Source of the DNA: JBMYYR01 sp049609625
GTDB taxonomy: Bacteria; Bacteroidota; Bacteroidia; Flavobacteriales; CAJXXR01
NCBI GenBank assembly: GCA_049609625.1
Contig: JBMYYR010000066.1
Span: 1 to 8,593 of the forward strand
Direction of reading: 5' to 3'
DNA length: 8,593 nt
Shown here: one piece after another, positions 1-7,300 of the stretch
How the letters are laid out: every line of letters starts with the position of its first letter
Numbering within the stretch: position 1 is the stretch's first letter
Program-made: the position numbers and the translations under genes
Notes under the pieces: model-generated
What the model saw: only the letters and a program-made list of their open reading frames with translations
Databases searched by the model: none
What the model was told of the DNA's origin: nothing

Positions 1-123
1 TCTTGAATAGATGACAAGCTTTCTTACTTCAGGATAGGCGCTAAGGATGTGTTTTGTTAAGGCTTTTCCTAACGATCCTGTTCCGCCAGTTATAAGTAAG
101 GATTTCCCCTTTAAATCAAACAT
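1..123 (-). CDS. pseB: UDP-N-acetylglucosamine 4,6-dehydratase (inverting), PseB-like, N-terminal fragment
   Basis: Only the first 41 codons are inside the window; the gene continues past the left edge on the minus strand. The visible protein starts MFDLKGKSLLITGGTGSLGK and ends in LVIYSR. TGGTGSLG at residues 12-19 is the glycine-rich NAD(P)-binding loop at the start of a Rossmann fold of the extended short-chain dehydrogenase family, and the IYSR ending the second strand is what PseB proteins show there, from memory. PseB converts UDP-GlcNAc to a 4-keto-6-deoxy sugar with C5 inversion, the first step to pseudaminic acid and related surface sugars, in the cytoplasm. CapE/FnlA-type dehydratases share this N-terminus, so they remain possible, though they usually carry IFSR instead of IYSR. 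It is probably the first gene of a surface-glycan cluster lying to the left. It has its own upstream -7 element and is insulated from ahcY by a terminator. Confidence 0.75.
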   Translation of the reverse strand, partial: MFDLKGKSLLITGGTGSLGKALTKHILSAYPEVRKLVIYSR

Positions 124-167
124 ATATAGATTTTTTTCTTTAAAATTTGAGTGTTTTCAACTCATGA

Positions 168-175
168 CAAAAGTA
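168..175 (-). promoter_or_regulatory. Putative -7 promoter element for pseB
   Basis: On the minus strand this reads TACTTTTG, an exact match to the Bacteroidota -7 consensus TAnnTTTG. It lies about 45 bases before the pseB start, giving an expected leader of roughly 35-40 bases. No TTG is seen at the usual -33 distance, so the upstream half is weak or degenerate. The call rests on consensus match and position only. Confidence 0.45.
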
Positions 176-223
176 ATCTTTTTATAAATAGTTTCTAATG
201 CGAGGTTGAAATAAATTGAATTC

Positions 224-266
224 AAAAAAAAGCTTGTTTTGAGAACCTCAAAGCAAGCTTTTTTTT
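224..266 (-). terminator. Rho-independent terminator of ahcY
   Basis: An almost perfect hairpin lies 17 bases after the ahcY stop codon. Arms 224-243 and 247-266 pair over 20 positions with a single T-G wobble (237/253) and a three-base loop at 244-246. The outer eight pairs are A-T, so the minus-strand transcript ends in a U8 run. Because the arms begin with A8 and end with T8, the hairpin could also stop plus-strand transcription. It separates ahcY from pseB, which is in the same orientation, arguing that the two are independent transcription units. Confidence 0.85.
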
Positions 267-282
267 AAATTAGATATTAAAA

Positions 283-1602
283 TTAATATCTATAATATTC
301 TGGTTTATAAGGCCCTTCAACTTTCACACCAATATAATCAGCTTGTTCTTTTGAAAGTTCTTCTAGCTCGGCGCCAACTCTTGCAAGGTGAAGTTTGGCT
401 ACTTTTTCATCAAGTTCTTTTGGTAACATATAAACTTTGTTCTCGTAGTTAGCTGAGTTGTTCCAAAGTTCTATTTGAGCCAAAGTTTGATTTGCAAACG
501 AGTTCGACATTACAAAAGAAGGATGACCTGTAGCACAACCAAGATTTACTAAACGACCTTCTGCAAGGACAAGAATTTCTTTGTTCCCAACTGTATATTT
601 GTCAACCTGTGGTTTGATGACTACTTTCGAGTCTCCATACGTATTGTTCAACCAAGCCATATCGATTTCGTTGTCGAAGTGTCCGATGTTACAAACAATA
701 GCTTTATCTCTCATGGCTTCAAAATGACGACCAACAATAATATCTTTATTACCAGTAGTTGTGATAACGATGTCGGCGCGCTCAACAACATTGTCAAGTT
801 TTCTAACTTCGTAACCGTCCATTGCAGCTTGAAGCGCACAAATTGGGTCAATTTCTGTAACCACAACTCGAGCTCCAGCGCCACTAAACGAAGCGGCAGT
901 TCCTTTTCCTACATCTCCATAACCACAAACAACGACTACTTTTCCGGCAATCATAATATCAGTCGCTCTACGAACGGCATCAACAGCAGATTCTCTACAG
1001 CCGTATTTGTTGTCGAATTTAGATTTAGTAACCGAATCGTTTACATTGATTGCAGGCATTGGTAAAGTCCCTTTATTTTCTCTTTCTACCAAACGGTGAA
1101 CACCAGTTGTTGTTTCTTCAGAAAGTCCTTTGATGTTTGGAACAAGCTCTGGAAATCTATCCAAAACCATATTCGTTAAATCTCCACCATCATCAAGAAT
1201 CATGTTTAATGGTTGTTTGTTGTCGCCTTCGCCAAAAAATAAGGTTTGCTCAATACACCAATCAAATTCTTCATCAGTCATGTCTTTCCATGCATAAACA
1301 GGGATTCCGGCAGCGGCAATAGCAGCGGCGGCATGATCTTGAGTTGAGAAAATATTACATGAACTCCACGTTACATCTGCTCCAAGAGCTTGTAAAGTCT
1401 CAATCAAAACAGCCGTTTGGATAGTCATGTGAAGACATCCAGCAATTCGAGCACCTTTTAGAGGTTGCTCATTGTTGTACTCTTCTCGCAAAGACATAAG
1501 TCCAGGCATTTCGGCTTCAGCCAATTTTATTTCCTGTCTACCCCATTCGGCAAGAGAAATATCCTTTACTTTGTATTGTTGTGTTTCAGTATCTACCTTC
1601 AT
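283..1602 (-). CDS. ahcY: Adenosylhomocysteinase (S-adenosyl-L-homocysteine hydrolase)
   Basis: The cytoplasmic enzyme reversibly hydrolyses S-adenosylhomocysteine, the by-product of SAM-dependent methylation, to adenosine and homocysteine using tightly bound NAD. The 439-residue product is full length. Visible hallmarks are GCLHM (His58, substrate-binding region), LDDGGDLT near 136-143, EETTTGVH near 162-169, and SVTKSKFDNKYGC containing Lys193, Asp197 and Cys202. These match human Lys186, Asp190 and Cys195. The NAD loop GYGDVGKG is at 227-234, GHPSFVMSNSF follows near 359-369, and the C-terminus KPEYYRY corresponds to the conserved tail that contacts NAD of the neighbouring subunit. I chose the ATG at 1602 because the protein then begins MKVDTETQQYKVKDIS, like family members; the 11 codons further upstream overlap promoter-like sequence and look untranslated. 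It is divergent from the phosphopantetheinyl transferase gene and followed by a strong terminator. Nothing is broken or missing. Confidence 0.97.
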   Translation of the reverse strand: MKVDTETQQYKVKDISLAEWGRQEIKLAEAEMPGLMSLREEYNNEQPLKGARIAGCLHMTIQTAVLIETLQALGADVTWSSCNIFSTQDHAAAAIAAAGIPVYAWKDMTDEEFDWCIEQTLFFGEGDNKQPLNMILDDGGDLTNMVLDRFPELVPNIKGLSEETTTGVHRLVERENKGTLPMPAINVNDSVTKSKFDNKYGCRESAVDAVRRATDIMIAGKVVVVCGYGDVGKGTAASFSGAGARVVVTEIDPICALQAAMDGYEVRKLDNVVERADIVITTTGNKDIIVGRHFEAMRDKAIVCNIGHFDNEIDMAWLNNTYGDSKVVIKPQVDKYTVGNKEILVLAEGRLVNLGCATGHPSFVMSNSFANQTLAQIELWNNSANYENKVYMLPKELDEKVAKLHLARVGAELEELSKEQADYIGVKVEGPYKPEYYRY

Positions 1603-1624
1603 AACGTAAGTATTAAATTTTTTG

Positions 1625-1640
1625 CAAATGTACAAAAATA
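1625..1640 (-). promoter_or_regulatory. Tandem putative -7 elements for ahcY
   Basis: On the minus strand two adjacent octamers both fit TAnnTTTG: TATTTTTG (1640-1633) and TACATTTG (1632-1625). Either would place the ahcY transcript start some 15-25 bases before its ATG at 1602. No TTG sits 17-23 bases upstream; the nearest, at 1667-1669, is 26 bases from the first octamer. The elements overlap the first codons of the divergent phosphopantetheinyl transferase gene. The call is from motif and position only. Confidence 0.45.
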
Positions 1641-2269
1641 TATCTTATAAAGAACATTGGCTTATTCAAGATGTTGAGGTTTATGTCTTTGCTATTCAAG
1701 ACGTTTTGGTTTTGGATGAAGAAAAAACAGCGATAGAAGAAATGTATGTTGATGTTTTAGCACACTACAAATCATCCAAAAAGAAAGATGAGTTTGTGGT
1801 TTCAAGACTGTTGCATCATTATGTGTTTGGACACAAAACTCCAATTTCATATCGAGATTCTGCGCCTTTTTTTCATCCAAACTATCACCTTTCCATTAGT
1901 CATAGCCATGGGCTTGTAGCTATCGCCTACTCAAAAACAAAACGTTTTGGAATTGATATTGAATTGAAAAGCAATAAGATAGAGAAAGTAAAGCACAAAA
2001 TTTTTCATCCACACGAAGCTTATGTGGATAAGCATTTAACGTTTTCTCGTAACACGTTTTTGTATCGTACCTGGACCGCCAAAGAGGCTTGTTATAAAGC
2101 TAGCCGAAGCAATCATTGTGCGTATAAATCCTATTTTTCATTAAATGTCTTGTGGAGCGACGCGAGTTTAAGGATTGTTGATACGAATGAAGAGTTTGAC
2201 CTTGAATTTAGAGATTTAGACACTCATTGTTTTTGTTTGGCCATTGCAAGAGAGGAAGAAAACCAATAG
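1628..2269 (+). CDS. 4'-phosphopantetheinyl transferase superfamily protein (Sfp-like)
   Basis: This family transfers the 4'-phosphopantetheine arm of coenzyme A to a serine of acyl or peptidyl carrier proteins, making them active. The 213-residue product is close to Sfp-type length, much longer than AcpS (about 120). Motifs in order are SISHS at 89-93, GIDIE at 108-112 (Asp110 and Glu112, Mg2+ ligands), and WTAKEACYK at 149-157 (Glu153 as the further metal ligand, Lys157 conserved). No signal peptide or membrane segment is seen, so it is cytoplasmic. I use the ATG at 1628; a TTG two codons earlier is in frame but less likely. It diverges from ahcY with 25 bases between start codons and converges on the thioesterase gene. 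The carrier-protein target cannot be named from this window: fatty-acid ACP, a secondary-metabolite carrier or both are possible. No clear plus-strand promoter match is seen. Confidence 0.88.
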   Translation: MYKNISYKEHWLIQDVEVYVFAIQDVLVLDEEKTAIEEMYVDVLAHYKSSKKKDEFVVSRLLHHYVFGHKTPISYRDSAPFFHPNYHLSISHSHGLVAIAYSKTKRFGIDIELKSNKIEKVKHKIFHPHEAYVDKHLTFSRNTFLYRTWTAKEACYKASRSNHCAYKSYFSLNVLWSDASLRIVDTNEEFDLEFRDLDTHCFCLAIAREEENQ

Positions 2270-2340
2270 TTTTTTCAATATACCGATCATTGTGCGGCAT
2301 AAACTTTAGGTACTTCTGATACGCAGATTTTGCGAACACA

Positions 2341-2763
2341 TCACTCTCCCCAAGCGGTTTTAGTTCTAAACACCGTGCCTTTAAAATGCGCAATCAAGTC
2401 GTTGTTAAAGTCGTTGTTTTGGTTTTTGATTTCGATTTGATAAATTCCTGTGCTTTTTGAACAATGAATTTCACGAGCAGTAGCCAAAAGTGTATCTCCT
2501 ACTTTTGCTGGTTTGAGGTGGGAAATTGAAGTTTCGGTGCTCACCGCTTGCATGCCTTTGGAATTGGCAGCAAAAGCCAGGGCCGAATCTGCCAAAGAAT
2601 AACTTATTCCGCCATGAAGTATTCCAAATCCATTGAGCATTTCGGGCTTCACAATGAGAGAAAGCTCAGCTTTTCCTGGTAAAATTTGAATGATTTCGAT
2701 GCCCAACCATTGGCTAAAGGCGTCATTTTTCATCATCTGGTCTACAATTGCGCGAGCGTCCAT
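2341..2763 (-). CDS. PaaI family thioesterase (hotdog fold)
   Basis: A 140-residue single-domain hotdog thioesterase, expected to hydrolyse acyl-CoA or aryl-CoA thioesters in the cytoplasm, probably as a tetramer. The signature NGFGILHGGISYSLADSA at residues 44-61 carries the conserved Asn44, the HGG turn (50-52) and Asp59, which matches the catalytic acid of PaaI enzymes. STETSISHLKP near 75-85 is the second typical strand. I chose the ATG at 2763: the eight codons upstream start at a TTG and run into the terminator stem of the preceding gene, whereas MDARAIVDQMM begins as relatives do. In phenylacetate degraders PaaI removes dead-end CoA esters, but no paa genes are visible here, so the substrate is open. 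The gene lies 72 bases downstream of the alpha-oxoamine synthase on the same strand, with a terminator between. The 71-base gap to the convergent transferase gene holds nothing recognisable. Confidence 0.88.
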   Translation of the reverse strand: MDARAIVDQMMKNDAFSQWLGIEIIQILPGKAELSLIVKPEMLNGFGILHGGISYSLADSALAFAANSKGMQAVSTETSISHLKPAKVGDTLLATAREIHCSKSTGIYQIEIKNQNNDFNNDLIAHFKGTVFRTKTAWGE

Positions 2764-2785
2764 ACTTTTAGGTTTTGTGTTAAAC

Positions 2786-2818
2786 AAAAAAACCGATGCG
2801 GTTTGGGCATCGGTTTTT
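2786..2818 (-). terminator. Rho-independent terminator of the alpha-oxoamine synthase gene
   Basis: A perfect 12-bp stem (2788-2799 with 2807-2818) has a seven-base loop and core ACCGATGC/GCATCGGT. On the minus strand it is followed by a run of seven T (2792-2786) overlapping the stem base. It begins 16 bases after the synthase stop codon and ends 22 bases before the thioesterase ATG, so thioesterase expression depends on read-through or a promoter not recognised here. Confidence 0.85.
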
Positions 2819-2834
2819 CTTTTTGAATGAATAT

Positions 2835-4079
2835 TTATAGAGTGTTTGCTATGCCTTCCGAAACATATTCTCCGTTCTGAAGTTTTGCTTTTATTTTGGA
2901 AAAGGTCTCGATGGTATAGCTTACGTCTTCGAGGTTGTGCATGGCTGTTGGAATCAATCGGAGAAGGATAACGCCTTTTGGCACAACAGGGTAGGTAACT
3001 ATTGAGCAGAAAATTCCGAAATTCTCTCTCAGGTCGAGCGTCAGGTTTGTCGCTTCGCCCAATCCGCCCTCTAAGTAAACTGGGGTTACGGCAGAGGCTG
3101 TGTTTCCGATGTTGAATCCAGCTTTTTTGAATCCAGATTGTAGGGCATTAGCAATTTCCCAAAGCTTGTTTTTGTGGCTTGGGTCTTCTCTCATGAGTTC
3201 GAGACGTTTCAGCGCACCAATAACTAAAGGCATTGGCAAGGATTTGGCAAAGATTTGAGAACGCATATTGTATCTCAAAAACTCTACAACATCCTCGGTA
3301 GAGGAAATAAACGCACCGATGCTGGCAAAACTTTTAGCAAAAGTACCAAAATAGACATCTATTTCGTCCTGACAGTCAAGGTGTTCGCCTGTCCCTCGTC
3401 CACCTTCGCCCATTGTCCCGATACCATGTGCATCGTCAACAAATAAACGGAAAGGAACCTCTTTTTTTAGTGCGGCTATGGCTTTAAGGTCTCCCAAATC
3501 GCCACGCATACCAAATACACCTTCGGTAATCACCAAAATACCACCACCGGTTTGATCGATGATTTTTTCGGCTCTTACGAGTTGTTTTTTTAGATTTTCG
3601 ATGTCGTTGTGAGGGAACACAAAGCGCTTGCCTTGATGCAGCCGGACGCCATCAATAATGCAGGCGTGCGAATCGCTGTCGTAGACAATAACGTCGTTTC
3701 GGTCGACTAATGCGTCAATGGCCGAAAGCATACCTTGATAGCCAAAATTAAGAAGTATGGTATCGTCTTTTTGAACAAAATCGGAAAGTTCGTCTTCTAG
3801 TTTTTCGTGCATATCGGTATTTCCCGACATCATCCGAGAGCCCATTGGTGTGGCCATGCCCCATTGCTGAGCAGATGTTTTGTCTACTTGCCTTACTTCG
3901 GGGTGGTTGGCCAGGCCAAGGTAATTGTTTATGCTCCATGTGAGCACTTCTTTGCCCCGAAAGGTCATCTTGTTGGAGATTTCCCCCTCTAGTTTCGGGA
4001 AAGTAAAATAGCCGTGGGCGTCTTTGGCGTGTTGCCCTAGTGGCCCACGATTTTCTTTAATTTTTTCAAATAAATCCAT
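2835..4079 (-). CDS. Alpha-oxoamine synthase, serine palmitoyltransferase / cysteate acyltransferase-like
   Basis: A 414-residue PLP enzyme of aminotransferase fold type I, the family that condenses an amino acid with an acyl-thioester with loss of CO2 (serine palmitoyltransferase, 2-amino-3-ketobutyrate CoA ligase, AONS, ALAS). Visible residues are NNYLGLANHP near 51-60, GSRMMSGN near 80-87, His138 in DSDSHAC (stacks on the PLP ring in relatives), Asp215 and His218 in VDDAHG (cofactor ring contacts) and Lys249 in GTFAKSFASIG, the Schiff-base lysine. The protein is cytoplasmic, with no signal or membrane segment. In flavobacteria such enzymes make the ketosphinganine-type backbone of sphingolipids or, with cysteate, the capnine backbone of sulfonolipids; the sequence alone does not tell me which. 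A glycine C-acetyltransferase label is less likely given the SPT-like GTFxKSFASIG motif. It has its own -7 element upstream and a terminator downstream, and diverges from the CRISPR locus. Confidence 0.85.
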   Translation of the reverse strand: MDLFEKIKENRGPLGQHAKDAHGYFTFPKLEGEISNKMTFRGKEVLTWSINNYLGLANHPEVRQVDKTSAQQWGMATPMGSRMMSGNTDMHEKLEDELSDFVQKDDTILLNFGYQGMLSAIDALVDRNDVIVYDSDSHACIIDGVRLHQGKRFVFPHNDIENLKKQLVRAEKIIDQTGGGILVITEGVFGMRGDLGDLKAIAALKKEVPFRLFVDDAHGIGTMGEGGRGTGEHLDCQDEIDVYFGTFAKSFASIGAFISSTEDVVEFLRYNMRSQIFAKSLPMPLVIGALKRLELMREDPSHKNKLWEIANALQSGFKKAGFNIGNTASAVTPVYLEGGLGEATNLTLDLRENFGIFCSIVTYPVVPKGVILLRLIPTAMHNLEDVSYTIETFSKIKAKLQNGEYVSEGIANTL

Positions 4080-4103
4080 GAATACGTTTTCTTAGATATT
4101 TTG

Positions 4104-4111
4104 CAAAAGTA
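4104..4111 (-). promoter_or_regulatory. Putative -7 element for the alpha-oxoamine synthase gene
   Basis: The minus strand reads TACTTTTG, an exact TAnnTTTG match, 24 bases before the ATG at 4079, which would give a leader of about 15-20 bases. No TTG is found at the -33 distance. It is the same octamer as the element before pseB. Confidence 0.5.
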
Positions 4112-4219
4112 CAACAAAATTAACAGTTGACCATATTGCCTCTTTAGATTCTGATGTTCTAGTAAATCAACTGAGCTAGATTGACATAAGACCGCCTTAT
4201 TGTCGGGGGGAATTAGGGC
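4112..4219. other. Intergenic stretch without recognised genes
   Basis: This 108-base stretch lies between the synthase promoter and the end of the tracrRNA gene. I see no open frame, repeat array or RNA signature. It contains short inverted CTAG copies around 4159-4180 and a run of six G at 4205-4210, next to the tracrRNA terminator. It probably holds the upstream half of the synthase promoter and marks the left border of the CRISPR locus. Confidence 0.5.
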
Positions 4220-4250
4220 AAAAAAAAACCTCCCAGTTGAAGTCGAGAGG
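4220..4250 (-). terminator. Intrinsic terminator of the tracrRNA
   Basis: On the minus strand CCTCTC (4250-4245) pairs with GGGAGG (4234-4229) over six pairs including one U-G, with a ten-base loop. Nine T follow directly (4228-4220). It forms the 3' hairpin of the small RNA and is oriented away from cas9. Confidence 0.82.
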
Positions 4251-4306
4251 CAAACTTGAATGTTTTCACAACGGAATACTCCTTATTGTGAATTGATTTT
4301 AAATTG
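4220..4306 (-). ncRNA. tracrRNA of the type II CRISPR-Cas system
   Basis: A predicted RNA of about 85-90 nt, divergent from cas9. From 5' to 3' on the minus strand it has a TAnnTTTG element just upstream (4320-4313) and an anti-repeat at about 4306-4285 whose plus-strand complement reads ATTGTGAATTGATTTTAAAT. It then has a nexus-like hairpin AAGGAGTATTCCGTT (4284-4270: GGA/TCC stem, GTAT loop, flanking AA/TT pairs with one bulged G), a linker GTGAAAACATTCAAG, and a terminator hairpin with T9. As I remember them, CRISPR repeats of Bacteroidota type II systems begin GTTGTGA and continue with a T-rich and A-rich stretch, and their tracrRNAs contain a similar AAGGA...TTCCGTTGTGAAAAC block. The RNA would pair with the pre-crRNA repeat, allow RNase III processing and load Cas9. 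The array itself is outside the window, so pairing is not proven here. The 5' end is inferred from the -7 position and may be off by several bases. Confidence 0.82.
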
Positions 4307-4340
4307 TTGGTACAAAGGTATGGAAAATTTTCTTAACTTG
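4307..4340 (+). promoter_or_regulatory. Possible cas9 promoter
   Basis: A TTG at 4307-4309 and a degenerate -7 sequence TAACTTG at 4334-4340 are separated by 24 bases, one more than the usual 17-23. A start near 4347 would give a leader of about 13 bases. The downstream bases are A-rich without Shine-Dalgarno sequence, as usual in this phylum. It is a weak match, listed because no better plus-strand candidate lies before cas9. Confidence 0.25.
4313..4320 (-). promoter_or_regulatory. Putative -7 element of the tracrRNA promoter
   Basis: The minus strand reads TACCTTTG, an exact TAnnTTTG match, ending seven bases before the anti-repeat. That predicts a transcript start near 4306. No TTG lies at the ideal -33 distance; a GTTAAG at 4340-4335 region is the closest upstream feature. 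The element lies in the 40 bases before the cas9 ATG, so both genes share this short promoter region. Confidence 0.55.
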
Positions 4341-4359
4341 TGGAAAAAAATATTTCAAT

Positions 4360-7300
4360 ATGAAAACAAAACGAATTTTAGGCTTGGACCTAGGGACAGG
4401 CTCAATAGGTTGGGCTTTGGTAGAAGAAAGTAGAAATGATTTGAAAGAGCTTGTAGAAGCTCAAATTATCAAACTTGGTGTACGGGTAAATCCGCTAACT
4501 GTTGATGAGAAAAAAGATTTTGAATCTGGTAAGCCCTTGACAACCAATGCTGATAGAACACTTAAACGAGGAGCGAGGCGAAACCTTCAACGCTATAAAC
4601 TACGGCGAGAATCACTCGTAAAGACTCTAGTTGACAACAAGCTCATCACGCATCAAACTCCACTAACAGAGATAGGGAAAGGCACAACGCATTATACGCT
4701 TTCGATGAGAGCAAAAGCAGCAAAAGAGCGTGTTGAGCTGGAAGATTTGGCAAGAATTTTCTTGATGATTAACAAAAAAAGAGGTTATAAGAGTAGTCGG
4801 AAAACTAAAAGTGGCGACGAAGGAGTTGCCATTGATGGTATGGGGATTGCAAAATACCTTTATGACTATGAGATTACACCTGGGCAATATGTTTTGGGGC
4901 TTTTGGCGGAAAAAAAGATAAGTATACCAGATTTTTATCGTTCGGATTTACAGCGTGAATTTTTGGCAATTTGGGAGAAGCAGAGTTCATTTTATCCTGA
5001 AATTTTAACTGATGATTTGTTTCAAAAATTACAAGACAAAAATAAGAGTCAAACTTGGGCTATTTGCCAGGAGCCGTTCTCTATTGTTGGTATAAAACTG
5101 GCGGGAAAGAAAAACGAACAACAACTACAAAAATATCAGTTGAGAGTGAGTGGACTTTCGGAACAGTTGAATTTAGAGCATTTGGCTATTGTTTTGCAAG
5201 AAATAAACAACGACATGAATCAGTCCAGTGGTTATTTGGGCGCTATAAGTGATCGAAGCAAAATTTTATACATTGACAAAAAAACAGTTGGTCGTTACCT
5301 TTATGAACAGCTTCAAGAAAACCGACATACTTCACTGAAAAATCAGGTGTTTTATAGACAAGATTATTTAGATGAGTTTGAGCAAATTTGGACAACTCAA
5401 GCTCAACATCATCCTGTGTTGACGGAAGATTTAAAAGATGAAATTAGAGATATTATCATTTTTTATCAGCGAAAGCTAAAATCTCAAAAAGGACAATTAG
5501 GATTCTGTCAATTTGAAAGTTGGGAGGAGGATAGAAAAGATAAAAAGGGTAATATTGTACTTAATAAATCGACAGGATTGCCAAAGAAACGCCAATTGGG
5601 GCGTCGGGTGATATCGAAATCTTCGCCTTTGTTTCAGGAATTTAAGATTTGGCAAAATATTAACAACCTAAAGTTTATTTCAAAAGATAAATCGGAGCAT
5701 TTTGAACTTGATTTAAGTCAAAAGCAAGCTTTGTTTGAGGAATTGAACATCAATAAGCAACTGACAGAAAAACAGGTTTTGAAGTTTTTTAAACTTTCGG
5801 ACAAGCTTTGGAAAACAAATCAACCTTTAGTTGATCGAAAATCGAACAAAGTTAAACCCTTAGAAGGTAACCGGACTAATGCTGCTTTATATGATGTGTA
5901 TCAGGAGATTGCAAAACAAAAAGGCTATGGTTTTGAATGGCAAAAAAAGACAGCTAAAGACATTAATGAAGAGTTAAAGGCAATTTTTCCTGACTTAGGT
6001 TTGAACCCCGAACTTTTAAATTTTGACGTTAATATTGAAGGTTCAGCTTTTGATAAACAAAAAAGCTATCAACTTTGGCATTTGCTTTATTCTGCTGAAG
6101 ATGATGGAAAAATAGAGGAAAGCGACCGCCTTCTTTATGGTGATACGGATGTGAAACTTAGAAAGAAACTCCATAAGATTTTTGGTTTTGAACCAGAGTT
6201 CGCCAAATTGATGTCGGCAGTGATGCTTCAAGATGATTATGGAAGTTTATCCTCTAAAGCTATTCGGAAAATCATTATTCATCTCCAAAAAGGACATGAA
6301 TATTCTGAAGCCTGCAGTTTGGCTGGGTATAAGCATTCAGATAGCAAGACAAGCGAAGATAGAGCGCAGGAAGTGTTGAAAGATTGTCTGGAACTATTGC
6401 CTAAAAACAGTTTGAGAAATCCTGTTGTAGAGAAAATCTTGAACCAGATGGTAAATGTGGTTAATCAAGTTTCTGAAACCTACGGCAAGCCAGATGAAAT
6501 AAGGATAGAACTTGCTAGAGAGCTGAAAAAAAGCGCAAAAGAGCGTAAGGACATGACTCAAAATATTGCCTCGGCAACTAGAGAGAATGAAGACATTAGA
6601 CAGAAAATACTAAAAGACTTTGGGTTTACGGCAACTCGAAACGACGTTATTCGTTATAAACTTTGGAGAGAACTCGACAAAAGAGGATATAAAACAGTGT
6701 TTAGTGATAGGTGTATTCCTTATGAAAAACTGTTTTCTAAAGAAGTTGATATAGAGCATATTATTCCAAAAGCTTTATTGTTTGACGATTCGTTTTCGAA
6801 TAAGACTTTGGCTTATCGAGATGTAAATCTTAAGAAAAGTAATCGAACGGCGCTTGATTTTATGCAGGAAGATTATCATTCTGAACTTGAAAATTACAAA
6901 GCCAGAGTGGAAGATTTGTATAAGAGTAATAGTATTGGTCGGTCTAAATATATGAAGCTACTAAAGCCTGCGGATGAACTATCGGAAGGATTTATTGCAC
7001 GTGATTTACGAAACACACAATATATTGCCAAAAAAGCCAAAGAAATGCTCGAAGAGGTTTTTGGAACAGTGATATCAACCACTGGAAAAATAACAGATGA
7101 ACTTAGGTCTGATTGGGATTTGATTAATGTGATGAAAGAACTGAATTTTCCAAAATATAAAGCTGTTGGCTTAACCGAAATACAAACCCGATGGGATAAC
7201 GGAAGGGAAAAAGAGAAAGAGGTTGAAATTATAAAAGATTGGACAAAACGAAACGACCATAGGCATCATGCTATGGATGCACTGACGGTTGCTTTTACGA

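Noticed and set aside
679..1065. Plus-strand open frame of 128 codons inside ahcY
   Set aside because: It lies fully antisense to a strongly conserved enzyme, and its Ser/Asn-rich product has no recognisable motif.
2270..2340. Bidirectional terminator between the convergent transferase and thioesterase genes
   Set aside because: The only stem found (CGCA at 2322-2325 with TGCG at 2331-2334) has four pairs and no T run, too weak to call.
2764..2787. Upstream extension of the thioesterase to a TTG start
   Set aside because: It overlaps the T run and stem base of the synthase terminator and adds residues not seen in relatives; the ATG at 2763 fits better.
4159..4210. Short inverted CTAG copies and a G6 run in the intergenic stretch
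   Set aside because: Too short and unsupported to be called a mobile-element end, attachment site or structured RNA.
4285..4312. A single degenerate CRISPR repeat on the plus strand before cas9
   Set aside because: The repeat-like sequence is followed on the minus strand by a nexus hairpin and terminator and has no second copy nearby, so it is better explained as the tracrRNA anti-repeat.
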